Assembly: GCF_013256425.1 (NCBI RefSeq)
Contig: NZ_CP053904.1
Coordinates: forward strand, 1,922,001 to 1,986,000
Source: Hymenobacter sp. BRD67
GTDB lineage: Bacteria > Bacteroidota > Bacteroidia > Cytophagales > Hymenobacteraceae
Length of the DNA stretch: 64,000 nt
Direction of reading: 5' to 3'
This document shows, piece by piece, positions 56,152 to 64,000 of this stretch (positions are counted from its first letter, which is position 1; every line of letters starts with the position of its first letter). The position numbers and the translations under genes are program-made. The notes beneath the pieces were generated by a model, which searched no databases, was not told the DNA's origin, and saw only the letters and a list, made by a program, of their open reading frames with translations.

Positions 56152-58212
56152 TTACCAAATGCGCGAGCGGTCCTGGGTGGCGCGCACCATTTTATTGCCT
56201 TCTTTGCAGCCAAAGGCCTCGTAGAACTCGGGCATGTTCATGAGTGGGCCATTAGTGCGGTACTGGCCCGGCGAGTGCGGGTCGGTCTGGATTTGCTGGC
56301 GCAGCGCCTCCGGGCGCTGGTTGGCGCGCCAGATTTGGGCAAAGCCCAGGAAGAAGCGCTGGTTGGGCGTAAAGCCGTCGATTTTCTGGCCACCCTTGGC
56401 TTCAGCCGTTTTCTGGAAAGCCTGGTAGGCGATGGTCAGCCCGCCGATGTCGGCCAGGTTTTCGCCCATCGTCAGGTCGCCGTTTACGTGCACCGAGTCG
56501 AGGGGCGAGAAGGCGCTGTACTGCTTGCCTACCATCGCGGCTTTGGCCGAGAATTTCTCGTTGTCCTCCTTGGTCCACCAGTCGCGCAGGTTGCCTTTGG
56601 CATCTGAGCGGCGGCCCTGGTCATCAAAGCCGTGGGTCATTTCGTGGCCGATTACCGCCCCGATGCCGCCGTAGTTGACGGCATCATCGGCTTTGGGGTC
56701 GTAGAACGGCGGCTGCAGAATACCGGCCGGGAACACGATTTCATTCATGCTCGAATTGTAGTAGGCATTCACCGTGGGCGGGGTCATGCCCCACTCGCCC
56801 CGGTCAATCGGCTTGCCAAACTTGCTGGTATTGTCTTTTCCAGCCCACTCGGCCGTAGCAAACAGGTTTTCGAGGGCACTCTGGCGGGTGATTTTCAGCT
56901 TGGAATAATCTTTCCACTTATCGGGGTAGCCGATTTTCACCGCGAAGGCATTCAGCTTCTGAATGGCTTCCTTCTTGGTGTCGGCGCTCATCCAGTCGGT
57001 AGCCATAATGCGCTCGGCGTAGGCACGGCGTAGGTTCTCAACCATCTCCTTGGCCCGGGCCTTGGCGGCGGGCGAGAAGGCCTCGTCAACATAGAGCTGG
57101 CCGAATGCTTCGCCCAGCGCGCCATCGGTGGCGCGCAGCGCCCGCTTCCAGCGCGGCTGCTGCAGCTTGGCACCCGTCAGCACCTGCTGAAAGCGGAAGC
57201 TGGCATCACCATAAGCTTTAGGCAGCGCCGACGTGACGCCGCTCACCAGGTGCCAGCGCAGGTACTGCTGCTGGTCGGCAATGGGCGTGTTGGCCATCAG
57301 CGTATTGGCGGCCGTCAAGTATTCGGGCTGGCCAATAATAAGGTCCTGCGCGCTGCTGAGGCCGTTTTCTTTCAGCACCAGCGGTATGTCCAGGCTCGGA
57401 TAATCCTTGGTGGCCTGCGCTACCGTCACCTTGTTGTAATTTTTGAGTCGGTCGCGCAGCTCGACGCGGCTGCGGCTGGCCTGGGCCATTTTGGTTTCGA
57501 GCGCCAGTACCGCGTCGGCGTTGGTGGCGGCCAGGCTGGGCGCATCGCCCAGCAGCTGAAACACGCTGGTCATGTAAGCCTTGTAAGCGGCCCGGATACC
57601 TTTTGAGCGACCGTCGTCTTTGAGGTAGTAGTCACGGTCGCCGAGGCCGAGGCCGCCTTGGCCCATCGCTACGGCGTACTGCGTGCTGTTTTTGCTGTCC
57701 TGACGCACCCCAAAGCTGTACCAGCCCGTACCAAACGACTTGGGGTCGGCCATATACTTCTGAATATCGCTCAGGTTTTTGAGGCCGGCAATCTGGGTGA
57801 GGCGCGGCTGCAAATACTTCAGGCCCGCGGCCTCAATGGCGGCTGAGTCCATCGCGGCGGCGTAAAAGTCGCCCACCTTTTGGAGGTTAGAGCCCGGCTT
57901 GGCGCTGCGGTCGGCGGCAGCCTTTACCAGGATGCGCTTCTCCACGGCAATGTTGCGGTCCTGCAGCTCGTTGAAGGCTCCCCAGCGGGTTTCAGCGGCG
58001 GGCACGGGGTTATTTTTTATCCAGTTGCCGTTGGCATAGTGATAAAAATCCTCGCAGGGGCTCACCGACTGGTCGATGTTGGCAAGGCTGATGCCGACGC
58101 CCTGCTGGGGCGGCGAAGTTTTTCTGGCCGGCGGCCCAAAGGCGGTGGTAGCGGCCAGGGTGCCGAGGCCCAGCGTAGCCAGCGCAAACCGCGAGATGGT
58201 AGTGGAGGACAT
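56152..58212 (-). CDS. M13 family metallopeptidase (neprilysin-like), copy 1
   Basis: A 686-residue zinc peptidase. Signal peptide at the start (about 1-26), then a family opening SVSPCEDFYHYANGNWIKNNPVP. The zinc motif is VIGHEMTHGFDDQG (HExxH), with the third ligand Glu in GENLADIGG. PezO/neprilysin-type enzymes degrade short peptides in the periplasm. Tandem paralogue lies directly upstream (58435-60488). Start ATG 58212. Confidence 0.95.
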   Translation of the reverse strand: MSSTTISRFALATLGLGTLAATTAFGPPARKTSPPQQGVGISLANIDQSVSPCEDFYHYANGNWIKNNPVPAAETRWGAFNELQDRNIAVEKRILVKAAADRSAKPGSNLQKVGDFYAAAMDSAAIEAAGLKYLQPRLTQIAGLKNLSDIQKYMADPKSFGTGWYSFGVRQDSKNSTQYAVAMGQGGLGLGDRDYYLKDDGRSKGIRAAYKAYMTSVFQLLGDAPSLAATNADAVLALETKMAQASRSRVELRDRLKNYNKVTVAQATKDYPSLDIPLVLKENGLSSAQDLIIGQPEYLTAANTLMANTPIADQQQYLRWHLVSGVTSALPKAYGDASFRFQQVLTGAKLQQPRWKRALRATDGALGEAFGQLYVDEAFSPAAKARAKEMVENLRRAYAERIMATDWMSADTKKEAIQKLNAFAVKIGYPDKWKDYSKLKITRQSALENLFATAEWAGKDNTSKFGKPIDRGEWGMTPPTVNAYYNSSMNEIVFPAGILQPPFYDPKADDAVNYGGIGAVIGHEMTHGFDDQGRRSDAKGNLRDWWTKEDNEKFSAKAAMVGKQYSAFSPLDSVHVNGDLTMGENLADIGGLTIAYQAFQKTAEAKGGQKIDGFTPNQRFFLGFAQIWRANQRPEALRQQIQTDPHSPGQYRTNGPLMNMPEFYEAFGCKEGNKMVRATQDRSRIW

Positions 58213-58334
58213 GAAAAGGATTGGTTAGGAGAAAAGAGAGAATGCGAAAGTAACGTAGCGTAAATAGATGCAGCAACAGCTTCACAGTTGCATCACAACG
58301 AAGTAAAGGCACGAACACCTAAAAAATTCTCAAC

Positions 58335-58368
58335 AAAAAACCCGCTTCCTTTCGGGAGCGGGTTTTTT
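58335..58368 (-). terminator. Terminator between the two M13 peptidase genes
   Basis: AAAAAACCCGCTTCC / GGGAGCGGGTTTTTT stem around TTTC, 67 bp past the stop of copy 2. Confidence 0.85.
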
Positions 58369-58434
58369 GTTGCGCAGATACTTGGGCTCGTACTGGTTTT
58401 TATAACGAGAACTGCCCGGCCTACGCTGCTTTAT

Positions 58435-60488
58435 TTACCAGATGCGAGCCTGCTCGGCCGTGGGGCGTGCCATCTTGTCGCTGGGCTTGCAGCCAAACGC
58501 CTGATAAAACTCGGGCATATTCATGAGCGGGCCGTTGGTGCGGAACTGCGCTGGCGAGTGCGGGTCGGTCTGCACCTGCTGGCGGGCCGCCTCGGGCCGG
58601 ATGTTGGTGCGCCAAATCTGGCCCCAGGCCAGGAAGAAGCGCTGGTTGGGGGTGAAGCCGTCGATTTTCTGGCCACTCTTAGCTTCGGCCGTTTTCTGGA
58701 AAGCCTGGTAGGCGATGGTCAGCCCGCCGATGTCGGCCAGGTTTTCGCCCATCGTCAGCTTGCCGTTTACGTGTACCGAGTCGAGGGGCGAAAACGCGTC
58801 GTACTGCTTGCCCACCATGGCAGCCTTGGCATTAAACTTATCGCCGTCTTCTTTGGTCCACCAGTCTCGCAGGTTGCCTTTGGCATCGTACTGCCGGCCC
58901 TGGTCATCGAAGCCATGGGTCATTTCGTGGCCAATTACCGCCCCGATGCCGCCGTAGTTGACGGCATCATCGGCTTTGGGGTCGTAGAACGGCGGCTGCA
59001 AGATACCGGCCGGGAACACAATCTCATTCATCGGCGGGTTGTAGTAAGCGTTCACCGTGGGCGGGGTCATGCCCCACTCGGTGCGGTCAATCGGCTTGCC
59101 AAACTTGCTCAGGTTGTCTTCGGCAGCCCAGGTACGGGCGGCCAGCACATCCTGCAGGTAGCTCTGGCGATTAATAGTCAGCTTGGAATAGTCTTTCCAT
59201 TTATCAGGGTAGCCGATTTTTACCGTGAAGGCATTCAGCTTCACGAGCGCCTCTTTTTTGGTGGCGGCGCTCATCCAGTCGGTGGCCATAATGCGCTCGG
59301 CATAGGCCTTACGCAGGTTCTCAATCATTTCCCTGGCCTTCGCCTTCGCGGCGGGCGAGAAGGCCTTGTCAACATAGAGCTGGCCGAATGCTTCGCCCAG
59401 CGCGCCGTCGGTAGCGCGCAGCATGCGCTTCCAGCGCGGCTGCTGCAGCTTGGCGCCGGTCAGCACCTGCGAAAAGCGGAAAGCGTCGTCGCCAAATGCC
59501 TTGGGCAGGGCCGAGGCCACGCTGCTCACGAGGTGAAAGCGCAGGTACTCGCGCTGGTCGGCGATGGGCTCGGCGGCCAGCATGGTGCTGACCTCCTTCA
59601 GGAACTCGGGCTGCGCCACAATAACCTCCTTGGCTGCCAGGTGGCTTTCCTTCAGCATCAGGGGCAGGTCGATATTCGGGAATTCCTTGGTGGCCTGGGC
59701 CACGGTCATTTTATGGTAGTTGGCCTGCGGGTCGCGCAGGTCCACGCGGCTTTTGCTGGCTTTGGCCAAGCGCGTTTCAATGCGCATTACCGTTGCGGCA
59801 TTGGCTGCGGCAGCGGCATCGCTGTCACCCAGGCGCTTAAAGGTGCTTACCAGGTACGTCTGGTAAGCTGCCCGGATACCTTTCGAGCGGCCATCTTCCT
59901 TCAGGTAGTAATCGCGGTCGGGAAGGGTCAGGCCACCCTGATAAAACTGCACCGCATACTGGGTGCTGATTTTCTCATCCTGCCCCACGCCCGAGTTAAA
60001 CCACACGCTGCCAGTATGGGCCTTGGGGTCGGCCAGAAACTTCTGCATTTCGGGCAGCGTCTTAATCGCCGCAATGCGGTCGAGGTAGGGCTTCAGGTAT
60101 TTGAGGCCCGCCGCCTCAATGGCGGCCGTGTCCATGGCGGCAGCGTAAAAGTCGCCTACTTTCTGGGCATTCGTGCCGGGTTTTGCCGAGCCGGCATTGC
60201 GGGCCAGCTCTTCCAGAATGGCTTTCTGCGTCGCGTTGTTGTGGTCGGCTAGCTCGTTGAAGCTACCCCAGCGGCTTTCGGCGGCCGGCACGGGGTTATT
60301 TTTAAGCCAGTTGCCCGAGGCATAGCGGTAAAAATCGTCGCAGGGGCTCACCGAGGTATCTATATTGGCCGGATTGATACCTACGCCTTTGGGGCAGCGG
60401 TTTGCGCCAGCGTCGGGGTAGCCGCAGCCAGGCCCAGCGCGGCCACGGCCAGCGCCGCGCTCCGCTGGTAACGGGAGATTGTTGACAT
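58435..60488 (-). CDS. M13 family metallopeptidase, copy 2 (one frameshift)
   Basis: About 684 residues when repaired, highly similar to copy 1 over the whole length. Start ATG 60488 gives a signal peptide (SAALAVAALGLAAATPTLAQ), but the frame breaks at the GGGG run 60391-60394 (CCCC on the coding strand). One added base joins it to GVGINPANIDTSVSPCDDF. Zinc motif VIGHEMTHGFDDQG and GENLADIGG are present. Function as copy 1. Confidence 0.9.
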
Positions 60489-60699
60489 GAAAAAGAGAAT
60501 GTGGATGGGGTTGAGTAGGGAATATGGCCCCGCAAGTTAAGGGCTCAGCAGCATTTGCGCGATGCCTTTCTTCAGCTAAGCTGCCAGAAACTGAAATGGC
60601 CCCTAAATGCTTACCAGCACACTCATTGCCTCCGCTGGCGGGCCGCAGAGGTACTTTTACGGTCTGCCGACTTCCGGCCCGCTAACGCCTACCCTACTT

Positions 60700-62097
60700 A
60701 TGCCTCTGTATCCGCGCCGTGCCGCTGCCGAGCCTGCCGGTCCGCTCAGCCTGGGCGCCCTGCTTGCCCAGGTGCGGGCTGCCCTGCACCACCGCTTTCC
60801 CGACAGCTACTGGGTAGTAGCCGAGGTAGCCGAGATGAGCCGGCCCCGCTACGAGGGCGGCCACTGCTACCTCACCCTCACCGAGCCAGCGGCCGGAGCC
60901 GAGGCGCTGGGCTTTACGGCGCAGGCCCGCGCTACCCTCTGGGGCAGCCGCTATCAGCAGCTGGCCCCTGCCTTCGCCGAGGCCACTGGCCAGGAGCTGC
61001 GGCCCGGCCTGCGCCTGCTGCTACGGGTAAAAGTGACGTTTCACGAGCAATATGGCTTTTCGCTCGATGTGCTGGCCCTCGACCCCAGCTATACCGTGGG
61101 CGAGCTGGCCCGCCAGCGCCTGGCTACGCTACGCCGCCTCCAGGAAAAAGACCTGCTCGAACGCCAGCAGGAGTTGCAACTGCCGCTGGGCCCGCAGCGG
61201 CTGGCGGTTATCTCCTCGCCCACTGCCGCCGGCTTTCAGGACTTTGTGCGCCAGCTCGAAGAGGCGCCCTACGACTTTGCCCTCACCCTGTTTCCGGCCC
61301 TGATGCAGGGAGAAGACGCGCCCGCCAGCATTCGGGCGGCGCTCGATGCTATCCGGGCCCGGCGGGGGCAGTTTGAGGTGGTCGTGCTCATTCGGGGCGG
61401 CGGAGCCAAAACCGACCTGCTGGCGTTCGACGAGTACGGGCTGGCGGCGGCGGTGGCGGCGTTTCCGCTGCCCGTACTGACGGGTATCGGCCACGAGCGC
61501 GACGAGGCAGTGGTAGACCTGGTGGCTCACCGCGCCCTAAAAACCCCTACCGCCGTAGCCGCGTTTCTGGTTGAGCGCCTGGGTCGGCTCGAAGCCCTCG
61601 TAGCCGAGCTGGCCGACCGCATTGCCGACCGTAGCCACCAGCACCTGGCCCGCTACCAGGCTCACCTCCAGCGCCAGGCCAGCCAGCTGCGCGAGGCAGC
61701 TCACCAGCAGCTACGCCAGGCCCAGGCCGCCCTTACCCAGCGCAGCCGCCAGGCTACGCTGGGGCCACGCCAGCACCTGCGCCACCTTGGTCAGCAGCTC
61801 GAAAGCTATCGCTACACACTGCCCCGTGCCGCCCGCCATACGCTTGCCCACGAGGAGCAACGCCTGCGCCGCCGCTCGCGCACGGTACTGCGCCGCTTTG
61901 CCCGCCACCACCAGCGCCGCCGCGAGCAGCTGATGCGGCAGCGCTATTTAATGCAGCAGGGATTCATAAGGCTAAGTAAAAACCATGAACTAAAAATCAT
62001 GGGCTATGAGCTGACCGGGCTGAGGCGCGAAAATGTGCTTATTCGTAAATATTTTACCGACAGTCAGTTATCAGCCGCTGCGCTACCCGGAAAATAA
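60700..62097 (+). CDS. xseA: Exodeoxyribonuclease VII large subunit
   Basis: Large subunit of ExoVII, which degrades single-stranded DNA from both ends. 465 residues from ATG 60700 (an upstream ATG at 60607 gives no family match). N-terminal OB-fold (LSLGALLAQVRAALHHRFPDSYWVVAEVAEM), catalytic core VISSPTAAGFQDF, ALMQGEDAPASI, VVLIRGGGAKTDLLAFDEYGLA and GIGHERDEAVVDLVAHRALKTPTAVAAFL, then a long coiled coil. The tail RRENVLIRKYFTDSQLS replaces the usual RENVLxRGY ending, which looks modified. Confidence 0.92.
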   Translation: MPLYPRRAAAEPAGPLSLGALLAQVRAALHHRFPDSYWVVAEVAEMSRPRYEGGHCYLTLTEPAAGAEALGFTAQARATLWGSRYQQLAPAFAEATGQELRPGLRLLLRVKVTFHEQYGFSLDVLALDPSYTVGELARQRLATLRRLQEKDLLERQQELQLPLGPQRLAVISSPTAAGFQDFVRQLEEAPYDFALTLFPALMQGEDAPASIRAALDAIRARRGQFEVVVLIRGGGAKTDLLAFDEYGLAAAVAAFPLPVLTGIGHERDEAVVDLVAHRALKTPTAVAAFLVERLGRLEALVAELADRIADRSHQHLARYQAHLQRQASQLREAAHQQLRQAQAALTQRSRQATLGPRQHLRHLGQQLESYRYTLPRAARHTLAHEEQRLRRRSRTVLRRFARHHQRRREQLMRQRYLMQQGFIRLSKNHELKIMGYELTGLRRENVLIRKYFTDSQLSAAALPGK

Positions 62098-62198
62098 TGC
62101 CTTAAAACTGGCGGCCACGCTAGTTGCCACAGCCGTTTCTTCCGGCCTATTCGCTCTGATTTATTATTTAACTCATCCTTTTTAAGCTCCAACTTCCC

Positions 62199-62495
62199 GT
62201 GACTTACAACCAAGCCATTCAGGAACTAGAAACGATTCTTCGCAGCCTCGAAACCGACCAGGTGGAGGTAGACGACCTGACGGCCCGCGCCGAGCGCTCG
62301 GCCGAATTAATTCGCCTCTGCCGCCATAAGCTACGCCATGCCGAGGCTTCGCTCGACCGCATTTTTGACTCGCTCGATGAGGAAGAAGACCCGGATGAGG
62401 AGCAGCAAGCCGAGCTTGCCGAGGATGATAGCGACGATGCCGACGACTATGAGCCGGGCGGACCCGGCCGACCCACTTCGCCAAGATTATTTTAA
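62199..62495 (+). CDS. xseB: Exodeoxyribonuclease VII small subunit
   Basis: The 98-residue small subunit that joins XseA. TYNQAIQELETILRSLETDQVEVDDLTARAERSAELIRLCRHKL is the usual helical hairpin. An acidic tail (EEEDPDEEQQ) follows. GTG start at 62199. The gene follows xseA by about 100 bp and probably shares its mRNA. Confidence 0.92.
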   Translation: MTYNQAIQELETILRSLETDQVEVDDLTARAERSAELIRLCRHKLRHAEASLDRIFDSLDEEEDPDEEQQAELAEDDSDDADDYEPGGPGRPTSPRLF

Positions 62496-62510
62496 TAAAT
62501 AAATTTGGGC

Positions 62511-62568
62511 AATAAATTAAAGCACCACCCCTGCTTTCCTCAGCGGAATCGGTGCTTTAATTTATTGA
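62511..62568. terminator. Bidirectional terminator after xseB
   Basis: AATAAATTAAAGCACC (62511-62526) pairs exactly with GGTGCTTTAATTTATT (62551-62566) around a 24-nt centre that has its own small hairpin. Confidence 0.8.
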
Positions 62569-62591
62569 CCAAAGTAGCAGCTAGCGCGGAT

Positions 62592-62702
62592 TCTGGGTCA
62601 GTATACACATTTTGCCAGACTGGCTCCCCCTCTCCTTTTCGGAGAGGGGGCTGGGGGTGAGGCGAACGCAAGAACAGAACCTGTACACTGACCCATAATT
62701 CG
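62592..62702. repeat. MITE-like repeat with an internal GC-rich hairpin
   Basis: Outer inverted repeats TGGGTCAGTATACA (about 62594-62607) and TGTACACTGACCCA (62682-62695), differing by one or two bases. Inside is CCCCCTCTCC-TTTTC-GGAGAGGGGG. The form recalls common short repeats of this genus. Confidence 0.65.
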
Positions 62703-62745
62703 CTCTAAGCAGGAACGGATGACCTGCTGCAACGTCCGAAAATAA

Positions 62746-63297
62746 TTATGCCTGAGCAGGATTTCTCCGGACGTGAATCTGCACGCGCTCGCCATTTTCG
62801 CTCGTGGTTGGCATTACGTCAATGGTATCGGCTTCGTCGTAATAAGTAGCCAGGCCCCGCACAATGCCCACGGCCAGGCCACCCATGCGGCGCGGCGACA
62901 CATAATTAATTAATAATTCGTTTTTGGCAATACGCTTTACCTGGAGCACGGGCGGTGAATTTTCGGGATGCTCACGGCGCACCTGACCGTGCATATGCTG
63001 CTCCGTATTCTCCAGCATTTCGAGGGTGCGCCAGTCCGGGTTTACATATTTCTGATACATATACATTAAGTCGGGCACGAGGTACTCGCCGAATTTTTCG
63101 TGTAGCTCCCCGGCCGGAATACCAGTCAGCTCAGCCGCCTGCCCTACCAGGGCATACATATGCTCGTCGGGATACACTTCCTTGTGGTCAAAATCGCCCG
63201 AATTGAGGCCGGCCAGCTCCACCAGCTTCAGCCAGGTGCTATGGTCGTACTGCGTCTGAACGTAGCGTTTGAGGAGTGTAAAAATGGTGCCGTGCAT
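62746..63297 (-). CDS. Heme NO-binding (H-NOX-type) domain protein
   Basis: A 183-residue sensor-like protein. The start MHGTIFTLLKRYVQTQYDHSTW (ATG 63297) is the H-NOX N-terminus; upstream codons are open but unlikely. It has the proximal-His region ENTEQHMHGQVRREHP and the YxSxR heme-propionate motif (NYVSPRRM). H-NOX proteins bind NO or O2 through heme and control partners. No histidine kinase or cyclase partner is adjacent; the gene beside it is an RskA-like anti-sigma factor. Confidence 0.75.
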   Translation of the reverse strand: MHGTIFTLLKRYVQTQYDHSTWLKLVELAGLNSGDFDHKEVYPDEHMYALVGQAAELTGIPAGELHEKFGEYLVPDLMYMYQKYVNPDWRTLEMLENTEQHMHGQVRREHPENSPPVLQVKRIAKNELLINYVSPRRMGGLAVGIVRGLATYYDEADTIDVMPTTSENGERVQIHVRRNPAQA

Positions 63298-63361
63298 ATA
63301 CTGAATAAAGACTTCGAAGGGATACAACGCGGTGGTCAGCGCCAAAGTTAACAGCGCCCTA

Positions 63362-63415
63362 AAAATACAAAGCGCCCGCCCCACCACTACTGGCAGAGCG
63401 GGCACATTGTATTTT
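63362..63415 (-). terminator. Terminator-like hairpin after the anti-sigma gene
   Basis: AAAATACAA ... GCCCGC / GCGGGC ... TTGTATTTT stem with an internal loop, located just past the stop of the minus-strand gene at 63423 and upstream of the H-NOX gene. Confidence 0.6.
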
Positions 63416-63422
63416 ATATTAA

Positions 63423-64000
63423 CTATATATTGCCAATAACCGTCATCGTAGCGAGTGTAGGGCCGACGCTACCACCGACCGGCTCTACCGTCATCGCAAA
63501 TGCCTGGGCGCTGGCAATATCCTTCATCTGCTGAATGCTATCGCCGGAGGCCGTATTGGCGGCCAGCACGCCGGCATCAACCGGCTTGCCTTTGTCGAGC
63601 GCCCACAGCTGGTACTGCTTGCCGGGCGGCAGGGGCGGCAGCTGCTGCACATCAACGTAAACCCGGTGCGCTGTTGCGTTGTACATCACCCTTGCGCGGG
63701 CCGTGGGGTGCGCCGGCGTGCCGGCCAGCGCCACCATTTTGTAGCCCACCGGTGAGCGCAGCAGGTGCAGCTGCTCCTGCGTAGTGGTAAGGCGGCGCTC
63801 CATTACCTGCGAGGTTTGGGCAAACCGGGCCTGGCTGTTCTGGGCCGCTACCAGGTCGGTATTAGCTTGCTGCCAGCGGCTGTAAAGCAGGGCGTTAGCC
63901 CCCAGACTGAGAAGCAGCGCCACCGAGGCAGCCATAGCCCAGACGCTACGACGGGGAGCCTGCGCAACGGGAACAGACGCGACAGCGGCTGGCTGAGGAT
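63423..64000 (-). CDS. Anti-sigma factor, RskA-like C-terminal domain (partial, runs off the window)
   Basis: The frame stays open to the right edge. Visible are a TM helix (VWAMAASVALLLSLGANALLY), a short coiled coil (QANTDLVAAQNSQARF...) and the RskA periplasmic domain (KMVALAGTPAHPTARARVMYNATAHRVYVDVQQLPPLPPGKQYQLWALDKGKPVDAG). The cytoplasmic sigma-binding part and the start codon lie outside. RskA-type proteins hold back an ECF sigma factor until regulated proteolysis. Confidence 0.85.
   Translation of the reverse strand, partial: PQPAAVASVPVAQAPRRSVWAMAASVALLLSLGANALLYSRWQQANTDLVAAQNSQARFAQTSQVMERRLTTTQEQLHLLRSPVGYKMVALAGTPAHPTARARVMYNATAHRVYVDVQQLPPLPPGKQYQLWALDKGKPVDAGVLAANTASGDSIQQMKDIASAQAFAMTVEPVGGSVGPTLATMTVIGNI

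Noticed and set aside
58288..60252. Very long open frame on the plus strand (over 650 codons)
   Set aside because: It is the exact antisense of the second M13 peptidase gene; its protein is His/Gly/Val-rich without domains, as expected from GC-rich shadow frames.

Overview
The window looks like chromosome of a Hymenobacter-like member of the Bacteroidota (order Cytophagales). The support is a GC-rich sequence, several TAnnTTTG-type -7 promoter elements with almost no Shine-Dalgarno sequences, a type IX secretion (T9SS) sorting domain, an exosortase of the kind described from Bacteroidetes, and many DUF families typical of the group (DUF4394, DUF4159, DUF4112, DUF2461). No rRNA or CRISPR array was seen. 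One tRNA (Asp, GTC) is present.

Layout. 0.1-6.5 kb: heavy-metal RND efflux operon on the minus strand (His-rich small protein, CzcA/CusA pump fused to a TolC-like channel, lipoprotein adaptor). 6.6-14.2 kb: Lon-substrate-domain protein, large T9SS cargo protein, exosortase plus partner membrane protein, M48 protease, small lipoprotein, rsmE. 14.2-16.3 kb: a likely acquired patch (unknown protein, truncated rtcB, DmpA-type peptidase) between rsmE and a DUF4159 gene. 17.1-20.5 kb: acyltransferase, patatin, MBL hydrolase and accA, all on the minus strand. 20.8-24.5 kb: tRNA-Asp followed by a decayed phage-derived patch (broken tape-measure-like gene, a glycosyltransferase resembling the phage TET-associated family, a ParB-like partner cut off at a REP-type repeat). 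24.5-27.9 kb: sparse accessory DNA with small unknown proteins and an EamA transporter. 28-42.5 kb: mostly core genes (Prc protease, lysS, DEAD-box helicase, cold-shock protein, thioesterase, AddA-like nuclease-helicase), with several families of short inverted repeats between them. 42.6-62.5 kb: envelope and metabolic genes (S8 peptidase, YitT, MOSC, deoxynucleoside kinase, GNAT, CDGSH protein, ACBP, CinA-like, amidohydrolase, cyclophilin, zinc phospholipase C, two M13 metallopeptidases, xseA/xseB). 62.7-64 kb: a heme-NO-binding (H-NOX type) protein downstream of an RskA-like anti-sigma factor that runs off the edge.

A strong technical theme is that at least a dozen genes are broken by what looks like one missing base, nearly always inside a C/G (once A) homopolymer, and each reads through cleanly when one base is restored. 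This pattern suggests consensus under-calling in the assembly rather than real gene decay, so those genes are given here as single loci with frameshifts. The rtcB fragment and the tape-measure remnant differ: they are truncated or carry several lesions and look truly dead.

The most unusual biology is the phage-like glycosyltransferase/ParB-like pair beside tRNA-Asp, the 53-bp perfect inverted repeats that flank a terminator-plus-promoter segment in front of lysS, and two sizeable unrecognised proteins (30366-31475 and 50164-51225), the second with kinase-like motif spacing.
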